A stretch of DNA of 64,000 bases from UBA3537 sp045561735 (GTDB lineage Bacteria; Bacteroidota; Bacteroidia; Flavobacteriales; Flavobacteriaceae), in contig JBJKXC010000017.1 of the NCBI GenBank assembly GCA_045561735.1, positions 30,073 to 94,072 on the forward strand, written 5' to 3'. A program made the position numbers and the translations under genes. Each line of letters starts with the position of its first letter. The first letter of the stretch is position 1. Below are positions 56,001 through 64,000 of the stretch, piece after piece. The notes beneath the pieces were generated by a model that was not told the DNA's origin, did not search any database, and saw only the letters and a program-made list of their open reading frames with translations.

Positions 56001-56129
56001 AGTAGCGCCTGCAAGTGGTAAACCAGAATCGTCAGAAACAGTTCCTGAAACATTTTTGTTTTGTGCAAAAGAAATTTGCACCACCAACGCTAACATTAGC
56101 GTTAGTATTACACTAAACTTTGTTTTCAT
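53082..56129 (-). CDS. SusC/RagA family TonB-linked outer-membrane transporter
   Basis: 1015 residues. The signal peptide is followed by a carboxypeptidase-regulatory-like domain (NVSGTVSDDSGLPLAGATV, about residues 28-46), a TonB-box-like DEVVVVAFGSKRR, the plug (MLQGVAPGVQVV, RIRGIGSINASSAPLYIIDG, the SusC signature) and a 22-strand barrel ending LKSFSVGIDVKF. There is no N-terminal STN domain, so direct anti-sigma signalling is unlikely. It is the first gene of the four-gene operon. The 145 bases upstream have no clear TAnnTTTG element. Confidence 0.96.
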   Translation of the reverse strand: MKTKFSVILTLMLALVVQISFAQNKNVSGTVSDDSGLPLAGATVIIDGTSTGVTTDFDGKFKIQASSEDTLLISYVGFTTQSIIVGDSSSFQIQMVADTSLDEVVVVAFGSKRRDELTSAVSVISGEDLAKLSPSTSVDNMLQGVAPGVQVVAGNGKPGQTAFVRIRGIGSINASSAPLYIIDGLIAPNLNSVNPIDIESISVLKDAATSSLYGARAANGVVLITTKAGVKNKGATVTLSSRMGFGSMIQNNFKMMNATQKIQYERELASLGVGNAAGTPGAQISDQAGYDRLIGRETDWFDTLLRDATIESNSLSIAGGSQDLSYFLSIGHDRNTGIIKDLNGFERMNARLNVSYKAKDWLEVSTNFSVTSTTSDEPRDRNNVQNPFRAMYDYNPYETKYQVDDDNNILYDEFGQPLWNLTGNGFSISEALVNNPEDEWSTTILGGVTAKATISDGLTNTFKIGATNVRSRREYFSQPGSVLDGYVGDADNPGSKTDNGSMFLSYVITNLLSYNTVINEKHDFTVTGLFEFNKNTSRSYSLSSIGFSNPDFSVQSVAALPDAASTSLFENTILSYGAFIDYGYDGRFFVTASARRDSSSVFGSNNRSGTFTSASAAWNMAKEDWWDFELVNDLKLRASAGTSGNSNGIGSYASLATLGFGSLNGASTAIPTDNGNQDLGFEENFIFDIGLEFRMFNRKLRGVVDYYERTTSNLLLNSPLPSLGGEPDGSIFANIGEMVNKGLEVELSWDAIATEDLQLTIGGNIAFVDNEVTKLVPSSNNPNGDDIIRGNNVIRVGEEINTFFLPKWAGVNPSNGEPLFYDSDGNVTNVYDSDANVLMSGKSPLADFDGGLNLYVNYKGFDLATDFYFKSGNYILNYMESNMVSDGVNVQDNQRVDAFNYWRNPGDTNVLPSPLYGNEAQQNSDRWLQKGDFIRLRNLTLGYNVPVKDINNLGLTSLRVFLQAQNLWTYAPHFNGDPEVGIGSGETGNSVGFGNYNLYSYPTLKSFSVGIDVKF

Positions 56130-56274
56130 TTTTGTTAAATATTTGAATTAGTCATGACAAATGTGATGATAAAAACTTAAATAACCAACTTTTGTATACT
56201 AAAAAATTAGAATATTAAAACATTTAACAAATCCTGAGTTATTTACAAGCAATTTTTATGATTTAAATTTTTTA

Positions 56275-57963
56275 TTAAAAAGTACTTGTGAAACTCAAAT
56301 GCAACTTAGATTCAGAGAGATCGAATGGAATATTTTTTGTTTTACCATTGGCATAAGTAAGTCGTAACACCCCCCCGTTAGTTCTCAATCCGAAGCCAAA
56401 ACCAAATCCATAAATTTGGTAGTTTATATTATCAGAATCTTGAAAATACCCGGCATCTATCACTGAGTGAATAAAAAGTCCGGGTGAAAATCGGTAGCGG
56501 TACTCGCTGCACAACACCCCCAAGCGAGTAGCAAACAAACTGTTTTCACGAAAACCACGAACAGAAGTGATGCCTCCAAACCGCAACAACTCATTTAATA
56601 GATATTGATCAGATTTCAGTTCCTCCAAATGTATTTTTAAGAAAATGCTGTTTTTTGGGTTTAAATTAAAAGTTTGAAACCCTTTTAGACGTATTTGTCG
56701 TTGCTTTAGTTCTGTAGCGGCACTCCTTTTACCAAAAGCGACTGATATCTCAAATTGCCTTTGCACTGGAAAAAGCAGATCTGATTGCTGATGCTTGGTG
56801 TAATTGTAATTTATTTCATAAAACTGACTGTCAAAATCTTCTACAAAAAGATTGGATGTGGAAGTAATGGTATTGGATTGTTGTAGACGGACCCCCAGAC
56901 CAAGTTGTTGGTTTTCGTTAAGCTGGTAAAAGAGTTTAACCGCCTGTTGGGCCGTTGTGAAGGTACTGTCTTTTTTAAATATATTCAGATTTAAATTACT
57001 ACCCAAAGGGGTTCCAAACAAATAGGGAAGCTGAAAATTAATATCGAGTGTTTTTTGATCAATTTCATCACTTTTGTAGTTCAGGTTAAGTGATTCGCCA
57101 AAGTTTAAATTATTGATGAGTTTCAAGTCTAAATAGCCATCAAATTCAATCTTCCCAGTGGTTTCGTCGGAGCCAAACCCTAAAAATCCATCAAAGCGGT
57201 TACTTTTGATTTTTTCTAAGTATAAATAAACAGTAGTGCTATCTTTGGTAAACAACACCTCAGCGGGACGTTTTTGTTGTGCAAAGGGCATCTGATTTAG
57301 AAGCTTCATTTGAGATTGAATACGCTCTAATTTAAAGGGTTTTTGAGTTTTAATTTGCAAAAAATATTTAATATATGAAGTCGGGAACTTGTCATAGCCC
57401 AAGACTTTGATGTTTTGCAGCGTTCTTTTTTCACCCTTGTTTAAAACAAGATCGGCCTTGATTTTGATTTCGTCTTCTGGTTGAATGTTTTGAAGTTGAA
57501 GCGTTGCAAAAGTGTAACTTTCATTGGACAATGCTATAGAGATTTGATCTAAAGTATTTTCCAGAGCGGATATGGGGACCTCCACATAAAATTGATTAGA
57601 ATCGAGGTCTTTTTCAATAGTGTAACCCAAGGGATTAAACAAGCTGGAATGTCCAAAAATTAAAATGGATTTGTAGGCGTGTCCCAATTCAAATTCTGCA
57701 GTGTATTCTAATTTTTCATTTTTTAAACCCAAAAACTTTAGGCTGATGTATCCTTTGTTGTAAAGTTGTTTTTGAATGTGCTTAATTTCGGTTTGAAGTG
57801 CTGCCACATTTTCAAAAATGACTGCTGCAGACAAACTTTCTAAAACTTCTTGATCCGCTGGAGAATGGCCTTTTAGATTTAAGGAAATCCCCTGTGCATT
57901 TATTTGCCAGACGCTGCCCAAAAATAAGAGGCATTTTAGGATGAATAAGTGTTTTGAAGTCAA
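56275..57963 (-). CDS. BamA/TamA-like outer-membrane protein
   Basis: 562 residues. A signal peptide ending SVWQINAQG is followed by POTRA-like repeats (about residues 50-240: IKHIQKQLYNKGYISLKF, then IKVLGYDKFPTSYIKYFL) and a beta-barrel of the Omp85/surface-antigen type (about 260-562), with GFGFGLRTNGGVLRLTYANG near the end and a terminal Phe (LSFTSTF). The RGF-like LRFGGITSVRGFREN matches the conserved loop 6 motif VRGF. It is shorter than BamA, so it is more likely a TamA- or FhaC-like relative. It is divergent from the rpsL operon. Confidence 0.8.
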   Translation of the reverse strand: MTSKHLFILKCLLFLGSVWQINAQGISLNLKGHSPADQEVLESLSAAVIFENVAALQTEIKHIQKQLYNKGYISLKFLGLKNEKLEYTAEFELGHAYKSILIFGHSSLFNPLGYTIEKDLDSNQFYVEVPISALENTLDQISIALSNESYTFATLQLQNIQPEDEIKIKADLVLNKGEKRTLQNIKVLGYDKFPTSYIKYFLQIKTQKPFKLERIQSQMKLLNQMPFAQQKRPAEVLFTKDSTTVYLYLEKIKSNRFDGFLGFGSDETTGKIEFDGYLDLKLINNLNFGESLNLNYKSDEIDQKTLDINFQLPYLFGTPLGSNLNLNIFKKDSTFTTAQQAVKLFYQLNENQQLGLGVRLQQSNTITSTSNLFVEDFDSQFYEINYNYTKHQQSDLLFPVQRQFEISVAFGKRSAATELKQRQIRLKGFQTFNLNPKNSIFLKIHLEELKSDQYLLNELLRFGGITSVRGFRENSLFATRLGVLCSEYRYRFSPGLFIHSVIDAGYFQDSDNINYQIYGFGFGFGLRTNGGVLRLTYANGKTKNIPFDLSESKLHLSFTSTF

Positions 57964-58058
57964 TCGAAAATGTTTGATGTAAAACTAACGCAAAAAAGAG
58001 TCAAAATATATAAGAGGAAAAAAAAATCAAAAATATTTTAAAAAACCCTGGGTAGTAT

Positions 58059-58088
58059 TTGAATAATACATTTTAATCATTACCTTTG
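58059..58088 (+). promoter_or_regulatory. Bacteroidota consensus promoter of the rpsL-rpsG-fusA operon
   Basis: TTG (58059-58061), then 19 bases, then TACCTTTG (58081-58088): a full match to the -33/-7 pattern. The start of transcription would be near 58095, leaving a leader of about 38 bases before the rpsL ATG. This is the best promoter in the window. Confidence 0.85.
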
Positions 58089-58132
58089 CACGCCTCTAAG
58101 AAGAGGAAAGTAAAGTTATTACATTATAATAT

Positions 58133-58507
58133 ATGCCAACAATATCACAATTAGTAAGAAAAGGAAGAGTCAAGCTAACTAAGAAGAGCAAATCGGCTGC
58201 TTTGGATTCCTGCCCACAACGACGTGGTGTGTGTACTCGTGTTTATACAACAACGCCCAAAAAACCAAACTCTGCAATGCGTAAAGTTGCTAGGGTAAGG
58301 TTGACTAATGGTAATGAAGTAAACGCCTACATCCCCGGAGAAGGACATAACCTCCAAGAGCACTCGATAGTATTGGTTAGAGGCGGAAGGGTTAAAGATT
58401 TACCAGGTGTTAGATATCACATTGTTCGCGGCGCACTTGACACAGCAGGTGTTGAGGGTCGCACTCAGCGTCGTTCTAAATATGGTGCTAAACGCCCCAA
58501 AAAGTAA
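58133..58507 (+). CDS. rpsL: 30S ribosomal protein S12
   Basis: 124 residues, beginning PTISQLVRKGR, with PKKPNSAMRKVARVRLTNG (about residues 41-60) and LVRGGRVKDLPGVRYH (about 80-96), the two loops at the decoding centre. In the PKKPNS loop, the Lys whose change gives streptomycin resistance in other bacteria appears as the usual residue. It is first in the str operon. Confidence 0.98.
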   Translation: MPTISQLVRKGRVKLTKKSKSAALDSCPQRRGVCTRVYTTTPKKPNSAMRKVARVRLTNGNEVNAYIPGEGHNLQEHSIVLVRGGRVKDLPGVRYHIVRGALDTAGVEGRTQRRSKYGAKRPKK

Positions 58508-58531
58508 TTTAAAACACTTTAAAGAGAAGAC

Positions 58532-59008
58532 ATGAGAAAAAGACAGGCAAAAAAACGACCTATTTTACCAGATCCTAAATTTAACGATCAGCTTGTGACA
58601 CGTTTTGTGAACATGATGATGTGGGATGGTAAAAAATCTGTTGCTTTTAAAATATTTTACGATGCCATAGCCATTGTAGAAGAAAAAAATACGGACGAAG
58701 AAAAAACAGCTCTGCAGTTGTGGAAAGACGCTTTGTCAAATGTGATGCCGCACGTTGAAGTGCGCAGTCGTCGCGTTGGAGGGGCTACCTTCCAAATCCC
58801 AATGCAGATTCGTGCCGATCGTAAAATTTCTACGGCCATGAAATGGTTGATCAGTTTTGCAAGAAAGCGCAATGAGAAATCAATGGCCCTCAAGCTTGCA
58901 TCTGAAATTTTAGCAGCTTCCAAAGAAGAAGGTGCTGCAGTAAAAAAACGTGTGGACACACACAAAATGGCCGAAGCAAACAAAGCATTCTCACACTTTA
59001 GATTCTAA
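58532..59008 (+). CDS. rpsG: 30S ribosomal protein S7
   Basis: 158-residue primary 16S-binding protein of the 30S head. It starts MRKRQAKKRPILPDPKF, has VEVRSRRVGGATFQIP (about residues 77-92) and ends ANKAFSHFRF. It lies 24 bases after rpsL and 6 bases before fusA, the standard str-operon order. Confidence 0.98.
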   Translation: MRKRQAKKRPILPDPKFNDQLVTRFVNMMMWDGKKSVAFKIFYDAIAIVEEKNTDEEKTALQLWKDALSNVMPHVEVRSRRVGGATFQIPMQIRADRKISTAMKWLISFARKRNEKSMALKLASEILAASKEEGAAVKKRVDTHKMAEANKAFSHFRF

Positions 59009-59014
59009 TCAGAA

Positions 59015-61141
59015 ATGGCAAGAGATTTAAAATATACAAGAAACATTGGAATTGCTGCGCACATTGACGCAGGAAAAACCACCACCACGGAGCGCATTCT
59101 TTATTACACAGGCGTTTCTCACAAAATTGGAGAAGTTCACGATGGTGCTGCAACCATGGATTGGATGGAGCAAGAACAAGAACGCGGTATCACCATTACC
59201 TCTGCTGCTACGACTTGTACATGGAATTTTCCAACAGAAAATGGTCAATCTACTAATGAAACAGAGGGATATCACTTTAATATCATTGACACCCCTGGTC
59301 ACGTAGACTTTACTGTAGAAGTAAACCGTTCTTTGAGAGTGTTAGACGGTCTTGTATTCCTTTTCAGTGCTGTAGATGGTGTGGAACCACAATCTGAAAC
59401 AAATTGGAGACTTGCGGACAACTATAAAGTACCCCGTATTGGATTTGTTAACAAAATGGACCGCCAGGGTTCAAACTTTCTTGGTGTATGTCAACAAGTT
59501 AAAGACATGCTAAAATCTAACGCTGTCCCTATTGTCCTTAATATCGGAGACGAAGCGGACTTTAAAGGTGTTATTGATTTGGTTAAAAACCGTGCTATCA
59601 TATGGCATGATGAAAGCCAGGGATCTACTTTTGACGTTATCGAAATCCCTGAGGACATGAAAGAAGAAGCGAAAAAGTACCGTGCACTCCTTATAGAGGA
59701 AGTCGCTACTTATGACGAAAATCTTCTTGAAAAATTTATGGAAGATGAAGATTCTATTACAGAAGACGAAGTGCATGCTGCACTGCGTGCTGCCGTTATG
59801 GATATGGCCATCATTCCAATGGTATGTGGATCTGCATTTAAAAACAAAGGGGTTCAATTCCTTTTAGATGCTGTGTGTCGCTACTTGCCATCACCAACAG
59901 ATAAAGAAGGTATCACAGGGATGAATCCTGACACTGAGCAAGAAGAAATTCGCAAGCCAGATGTCAAAGAGCCTTTTGCTGCCTTGGCTTTTAAAATTGC
60001 AACAGACCCTTTTGTAGGACGTTTGGCATTTTTTAGAGCTTACTCAGGACGTTTGGATGCAGGTTCTTATATTTTAAACAACCGATCTGGAAAAAAAGAG
60101 CGTATATCTCGTATCTATCAGATGCACTCCAACAAACAAAATGCTATCGATTTCATTGAGGCTGGAGATATTGGAGCTGCTGTTGGATTTAAAGACATCA
60201 AAACAGGAGATACCATGACAGATGAAAAATATCCAATTGTATTGGAATCCATGGATTTTCCAGACCCTGTAATTGGCATCGCTGTTGAGCCTAAAACCAA
60301 AGCCGATGTAGATAAACTAGGGATGTCATTAGGAAAACTTGCTGAAGAAGACCCAACATTTACTGTTCGTACGGATGAAGCCTCAGGCCAGACTATCATT
60401 TCTGGAATGGGGGAGCTACATTTGGACATTATTGTTGACCGTTTACGACGAGAATTTAAAGTTGAGGTTAACCAAGGACAACCACAAGTAGAATACAAAG
60501 AAGCCATAACGCAACGTGCTGAGCACAGAGAAGTTTACAAAAAACAATCAGGAGGTCGTGGTAAGTTTGCGGATATTGTCTTTGCACTGGAGCCAGCTGA
60601 AGAGGGCAAAGTAGGCTTAGACTTTGTTTCTGAAATTAAAGGTGGAAATGTACCAAAAGAATTTATTCCTTCCGTTGAAAAAGGGTTTAGAATGGCCATG
60701 CAGAATGGACCGCTAGCCGGTTACGAAGTAGATTCCATGAAAGTTACTTTAAAAGATGGTTCTTACCACGACGTGGATTCCGACCAACTGTCTTTTGAGC
60801 TTGCCGCTAAGCTTGGGTTTAAAAACTCAGCGAAAGCAGCCAAAGCCGTTATTATGGAACCCATTATGAAACTAGAGGTCATCACACCTGAAGAAAATAT
60901 GGGGGATATTGTCGGAGACCTTAACCGCCGTCGCGGTCAAGTTAGTGATATGGGCGATAGAGCCGGTGCCAAAACAGTCAAAGCTACTGTCCCACTCTCT
61001 GAAATGTTTGGTTATGTAACTACTTTAAGAACATTATCTTCTGGTCGTGCCACATCCACTATGGAATTTTCACACTATGCGGAAACTCCATCTAACATTT
61101 CTGAAGAAGTAATCAAAGAAGCTAAGGGAATACAAGCTTAA
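59015..61141 (+). CDS. fusA: Elongation factor G
   Basis: 708-residue translocation GTPase. It has the G1 box AHIDAGKTTTTERILYYTG (about residues 15-33), switch II IDTPGHVDFTVEVNRSLR (about 91-108), NKMD, and domains II to V, ending in an SSGRATSTMEFSHY block. Its position between S7 and S10 matches the str/S10 fusion found in Bacteroidota, where tuf is placed elsewhere. Confidence 0.98.
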   Translation: MARDLKYTRNIGIAAHIDAGKTTTTERILYYTGVSHKIGEVHDGAATMDWMEQEQERGITITSAATTCTWNFPTENGQSTNETEGYHFNIIDTPGHVDFTVEVNRSLRVLDGLVFLFSAVDGVEPQSETNWRLADNYKVPRIGFVNKMDRQGSNFLGVCQQVKDMLKSNAVPIVLNIGDEADFKGVIDLVKNRAIIWHDESQGSTFDVIEIPEDMKEEAKKYRALLIEEVATYDENLLEKFMEDEDSITEDEVHAALRAAVMDMAIIPMVCGSAFKNKGVQFLLDAVCRYLPSPTDKEGITGMNPDTEQEEIRKPDVKEPFAALAFKIATDPFVGRLAFFRAYSGRLDAGSYILNNRSGKKERISRIYQMHSNKQNAIDFIEAGDIGAAVGFKDIKTGDTMTDEKYPIVLESMDFPDPVIGIAVEPKTKADVDKLGMSLGKLAEEDPTFTVRTDEASGQTIISGMGELHLDIIVDRLRREFKVEVNQGQPQVEYKEAITQRAEHREVYKKQSGGRGKFADIVFALEPAEEGKVGLDFVSEIKGGNVPKEFIPSVEKGFRMAMQNGPLAGYEVDSMKVTLKDGSYHDVDSDQLSFELAAKLGFKNSAKAAKAVIMEPIMKLEVITPEENMGDIVGDLNRRRGQVSDMGDRAGAKTVKATVPLSEMFGYVTTLRTLSSGRATSTMEFSHYAETPSNISEEVIKEAKGIQA

Positions 61142-61153
61142 AAGAATTTCAAT

Positions 61154-61459
61154 ATGAGCCAAAAAATTAGAATAAAATTAAAGTCTTACGATCACAATTT
61201 AGTAGATAAGTCTGCTGATAAAATCGTGAAAACCGTCAAAAGTACGGGTGCTGTTGTCACTGGACCAATCCCATTGCCTACACATAAAAAATTATTTACT
61301 GTATTGCGTTCTCCCCACGTTAATAAAAAAGCGCGAGAACAATTTCAATTGAGTTCCTACAAAAGGCTAATGGATATTTATAGTTCTTCATCAAAGACCA
61401 TTGATGCTCTGATGAAACTAGAATTGCCAAGCGGAGTTGAAGTAGAAATTAAAGTATAA
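61154..61459 (+). CDS. rpsJ: 30S ribosomal protein S10
   Basis: 101 residues, starting SQKIRIKLKSYDHNLVD, with GPIPLPTHKKLFTVLRSPHVNK (about residues 38-58). It sits 12 bases after fusA and begins the S10-type cluster. Confidence 0.98.
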   Translation: MSQKIRIKLKSYDHNLVDKSADKIVKTVKSTGAVVTGPIPLPTHKKLFTVLRSPHVNKKAREQFQLSSYKRLMDIYSSSSKTIDALMKLELPSGVEVEIKV

Positions 61460-61608
61460 CAAAGTACTGAACTTGATTCAGTCAACATGTCCCGAGCTGC
61501 GAGCAACGGAAAAGCGGAAAAAATACAATTCGAGGGTTGAAATGTATTTTGACCCTTAATTTTTGAATAAAAAGTAAAACAATAAGTAAACAAAATAAAT
61601 TAATAATT

Positions 61609-62226
61609 ATGTCTGGGTTAATAGGAAAAAAAATCGGAATGACCAGCATTTTTGATGAGAACGGCAAAAATATACCTTGCACTGTTATTCAAGCTGGACC
61701 ATGCATTGTTACCCAAGTCAGAACTGAAGAAAAGGATGGTTATGAAGCTGTTCAATTAGGTTTCGATGACAAGACAGAAAAAAGTACCAACAAAGCCGAA
61801 ATGGGTCATGCCAATAAGGCCGGTACTTCTGTTAAGAAAAAAGTCTTTGAGTTCCAAGGTTTTGAGGAGGAGTACAAACTAGGTGATTCAATAACTGTAA
61901 CTCACTTTGAAGAAGGTGAGTTTGTAGACGTCACGGGAACTAGCAAAGGTAAAGGATTTCAAGGTGTTGTTAAACGCCATGGATTTGCTGGTGTTGGCCA
62001 AGCTACACACGGTCAGCACAACCGTTTAAGAGCTCCGGGATCCATTGGAGCTGCGTCTTATCCCGCACGCGTTTTTAAAGGCATGCGAATGGCTGGGCGT
62101 ATGGGAACGGATACCGTTAAAGTTCAAAATTTAAGAGTTTTAAAAGTAGTAGAAGACCAAAACTTACTCATTGTAAAAGGGTGTGTTCCTGGTCATAAAA
62201 ACGCTTACGTAAAGATTGAGAAATAA
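61609..62226 (+). CDS. rplC: 50S ribosomal protein L3
   Basis: 205 residues, starting SGLIGKKIGMTSIFDENGK, with the conserved loop GQHNRLRAPGSIGAASYPARVF (about residues 135-155). The 149-base gap before it is the largest within the ribosomal cluster. It holds a small inverted repeat, ACTGAA/TTCAGT (61466-61482), without a T run, and no clear promoter. Its stop overlaps the start of rplD. Confidence 0.97.
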   Translation: MSGLIGKKIGMTSIFDENGKNIPCTVIQAGPCIVTQVRTEEKDGYEAVQLGFDDKTEKSTNKAEMGHANKAGTSVKKKVFEFQGFEEEYKLGDSITVTHFEEGEFVDVTGTSKGKGFQGVVKRHGFAGVGQATHGQHNRLRAPGSIGAASYPARVFKGMRMAGRMGTDTVKVQNLRVLKVVEDQNLLIVKGCVPGHKNAYVKIEK

Positions 62227-62855
62227 TGAAAGTAGCAGTTTTAGACATTAACGGAAAAGACACAGGTAGAAAGGCAGACCTTTCTAACAAGGTGTTTGCT
62301 ATTGAACCTAACAACCACGCCGTCTATTTAGATGTAAAGCAGTACTTGGCCAATCAGCGCCAAGGAACGCACAAGGCTAAGGAACGTGCCGAGATCGTAG
62401 GAAGCACACGAAAAATTAAGAAACAAAAGGGTACAGGTACTGCCAGAGCTGGTAGCATCAAGTCCGGGGTTTTTAAAGGCGGTGGACGTATTTTTGGTCC
62501 AAGACCTAGAAACTATGGTTTCAAACTCAATAAAAACGTGAAGCGTTTGGCCAGAAAATCGGCTTTGACAATTAAGGCTCAAGAGAAGGCCATTGTTGTT
62601 TTGGAAGACTTCGATTTTGAGGCACCAAAAACGAAGAATTTTACAGATGTTTTAAAGGCGCTTAACCTGGAAACCAAAAAGTCTTTGTTTGTCTTGGGTA
62701 CGCCAAATAATAATGTATATTTGTCGTCGCGCAATTTGAAAGGTTCTGAGGTTTTAACAAGCTCAGAATTAAGCACTTATAAAATTTTAAACGCCAATCA
62801 AGTCATTCTTTTAGAAAGTGCTATTGAAGGAATTGAATCGAATTTAAGTAAATAA
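62226..62855 (+). CDS. rplD: 50S ribosomal protein L4
   Basis: 209 residues, starting MKVAVLDINGKDTGRKADL, with the extended loop containing KKQKGTGTARAGS and GGGRIFGPRPRNY (about residues 68-100) that lines the exit tunnel. Its ATG overlaps the rplC stop by one base. In many bacteria L4 represses its own operon; that is not shown by this sequence. Confidence 0.97.
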   Translation: MKVAVLDINGKDTGRKADLSNKVFAIEPNNHAVYLDVKQYLANQRQGTHKAKERAEIVGSTRKIKKQKGTGTARAGSIKSGVFKGGGRIFGPRPRNYGFKLNKNVKRLARKSALTIKAQEKAIVVLEDFDFEAPKTKNFTDVLKALNLETKKSLFVLGTPNNNVYLSSRNLKGSEVLTSSELSTYKILNANQVILLESAIEGIESNLSK

Positions 62856-62862
62856 GGACACC

Positions 62863-63153
62863 ATGAGTATCTTAATTAAACCCATCATCACAGAAAAAGC
62901 AACCCTCGATAGTGAGTTGAGAAATTGCTTTAGTTTTTTAGTGAATACGAAGGCGAACAAGGTAGAAATCAAAAAAGCAGTTGAAACTGCTTATGGTGTT
63001 TCTGTTGATAAAGTTCGAACAATAAATGTCCGTCCAGACCGAAAAACCAAATACACAAAAACGGGGCTTCAACATGGTAAAACAAATGCCACTAAAAAGG
63101 CAATTGTACAACTGGCGGAAGGTGAAACAATTGATTTATACGCTAATATATAA
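62863..63153 (+). CDS. rplW: 50S ribosomal protein L23
   Basis: 96 residues, starting MSILIKPIITEKATLDSE, with NTKANKVEIKKAVETAYGVSVDKVRT (about residues 27-50) and a basic tail loop. It forms the exit-tunnel docking site for nascent-chain factors. Spacing is short on both sides. Confidence 0.97.
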   Translation: MSILIKPIITEKATLDSELRNCFSFLVNTKANKVEIKKAVETAYGVSVDKVRTINVRPDRKTKYTKTGLQHGKTNATKKAIVQLAEGETIDLYANI

Positions 63154-63159
63154 TTAGAC

Positions 63160-63987
63160 ATGTCAGTAAGAAAATTAAAACCGATCACACCGGGACAGCG
63201 ATTTAGAGTAGTTAATGGATTTGACGCCATTACTACTGACAAGCCGGAAAAAAGCCTTTTGGCTCCGAAAAAACGTTCAGGTGGTAGAAACAGTCAAGGA
63301 AAAATGACCATGCGCTACAAAGGTGGTGGTCACAAAAAAAGATACCGTATCATAGATTTCAAACGCAACAAAACTGGAATTCCAGGCGAAGTAATGTCTA
63401 TTGAATACGATCCAAACAGAACGGCATTTATTGCCCTTCTCAACTACCAAGATGGTGAAAAGCGCTATATCATTGCACAAAATGGATTGCAAGTAGGTCA
63501 AAAACTATTGTCCGGTAACGAAGGTATTGCTCCAGAAGTAGGGAATGCGATGCCATTGAGCCAAATTCCTTTGGGAACCATTATTTCTTGTATTGAATTG
63601 CGTCCAGGGCAAGGTGCTGTAATCGCTCGAAGTGCGGGTTCATTTGCACAACTTATGGCAAGAGATGGGAAATTTGCTTCAGTTAAAATGCCTTCAGGCG
63701 AAACGCGTTTGTTGTTATTAGACTGTTATGCAACCATTGGAGTTGTTTCCAATTCGGACCATCAGTTACAAGTTTCTGGTAAAGCCGGTCGCAGTCGTTG
63801 GTTGGGCCGACGTCCAAGAACTAGACCTGTTGTGATGAATCCAGTTGATCACCCTATGGGTGGTGGTGAAGGGAAGTCTTCTGGAGGGCACCCTCGTTCA
63901 AGAAATGGCATACCAGCCAAAGGCTACAGAACACGTTCTAAGACCAAGGCAAGTAATAAATATATTGTAGAACGTAGAAAGAAATAA
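63160..63987 (+). CDS. rplB: 50S ribosomal protein L2
   Basis: 275 residues, starting SVRKLKPITPGQRFRVV, with GRNSQGKMTMRYKGGGHKKR (about residues 43-62) and HPMGGGEGKSSGGHPRSRNG near residue 229, containing the His needed for peptidyl-transferase function. Full length. Confidence 0.98.
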   Translation: MSVRKLKPITPGQRFRVVNGFDAITTDKPEKSLLAPKKRSGGRNSQGKMTMRYKGGGHKKRYRIIDFKRNKTGIPGEVMSIEYDPNRTAFIALLNYQDGEKRYIIAQNGLQVGQKLLSGNEGIAPEVGNAMPLSQIPLGTIISCIELRPGQGAVIARSAGSFAQLMARDGKFASVKMPSGETRLLLLDCYATIGVVSNSDHQLQVSGKAGRSRWLGRRPRTRPVVMNPVDHPMGGGEGKSSGGHPRSRNGIPAKGYRTRSKTKASNKYIVERRKK

Positions 63988-63995
63988 TATAAGAC

Positions 63996-64000
63996 ATGGC
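63996..64000 (+). CDS. rpsS: 30S ribosomal protein S19, first bases only
   Basis: Only ATGGC is present before the right edge. The call rests on position: in the S10 cluster, L2 is followed by S19, and the start codon lies 8 bases after the rplB stop. Confidence 0.5.

Noticed and set aside
61466..61482. Inverted repeat ACTGAA/TTCAGT between rpsJ and rplC, as a terminator or leader structure
   Set aside because: The stem is only six bases and no T run follows. It could be part of a regulatory leader, but nothing supports that here.
1..64000. CRISPR array, insertion sequence, prophage or defence cluster
   Set aside because: I saw no direct-repeat array, transposase or integrase, phage structural genes, or nuclease/toxin clusters in any reading frame.

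Overview
The window reads as chromosomal DNA of a marine-type member of the Flavobacteriaceae (Bacteroidota). The evidence is low GC, Bacteroidota promoters of the form TAnnTTTG, little sign of Shine-Dalgarno sites, two large secreted proteases with C-terminal type IX secretion sorting domains, a SusC/SusD pair, lipoproteins with acidic residues after the lipid cysteine, and proteins such as a DUF4286 protein and a fused OlsF. Genus and species cannot be fixed from this sequence alone.

Layout. 1-5.4 kb: the 5' part of an AcnB-type aconitase (running off the left edge), an SRPBCC protein, a DUF4212/sodium-solute symporter pair, a lipoprotein and tRNA-Leu(CAA). 5.4-7.8 kb: prs, rplY and pth. 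7.9-10 kb: a secreted M43 metalloprotease. 10.1-17.6 kb: ribF, serS, a TPR protein, DUF4286, rsmA, mgtE and a 2-hydroxyacid dehydrogenase, closely packed and co-directional. 17.6-21.2 kb (minus): a GNAT enzyme, aspartokinase and OlsF, with overlapping ends. 21.3-29.5 kb: era, der, a MerR regulator with a frameshifted M23 peptidase, alaS, an enoyl-CoA hydratase and ilvE. 29.5-34.9 kb (minus): gcvP followed without gaps by a ketoacyl synthase III, a methyltransferase and a glycosyltransferase. 35-47.9 kb: a UbiA-like membrane protein, purEK, adk-obgE, a TPR protein, mpl, a frameshifted radC, a polysaccharide-deacetylase-like protein, a YjjG-type HAD phosphatase, a frameshifted secreted protein, rarA, a rhomboid protease and rlmB. 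48-56.1 kb (minus): a frameshifted subtilisin with a sorting domain, and an operon of SusC, SusD and two paralogous Calx-beta-like lipoproteins. 56.3-58 kb: a BamA/TamA-like outer-membrane protein. 58.1-64 kb: rpsL, rpsG, fusA, rpsJ, rplC, rplD, rplW, rplB and the first bases of rpsS.

Most of the window is core housekeeping: translation, nucleotide, amino-acid and envelope metabolism. The accessory parts are the SusCD operon with its neighbouring subtilisin, which together could bind, cut and import a polymer (perhaps protein), and the ketoacyl synthase/methyltransferase/glycosyltransferase cassette behind gcvP. I see no CRISPR array, insertion sequence, prophage or clear defence system.

The most striking pattern is that four genes (M23 peptidase, radC, a secreted protein and the S8 protease) are each split by a single-base indel exactly at an A/T homopolymer. 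One tract is nine bases long and could be corrected by slippage; the others are short and suggest sequencing error or recent mutation. No clearly new biological system was found.
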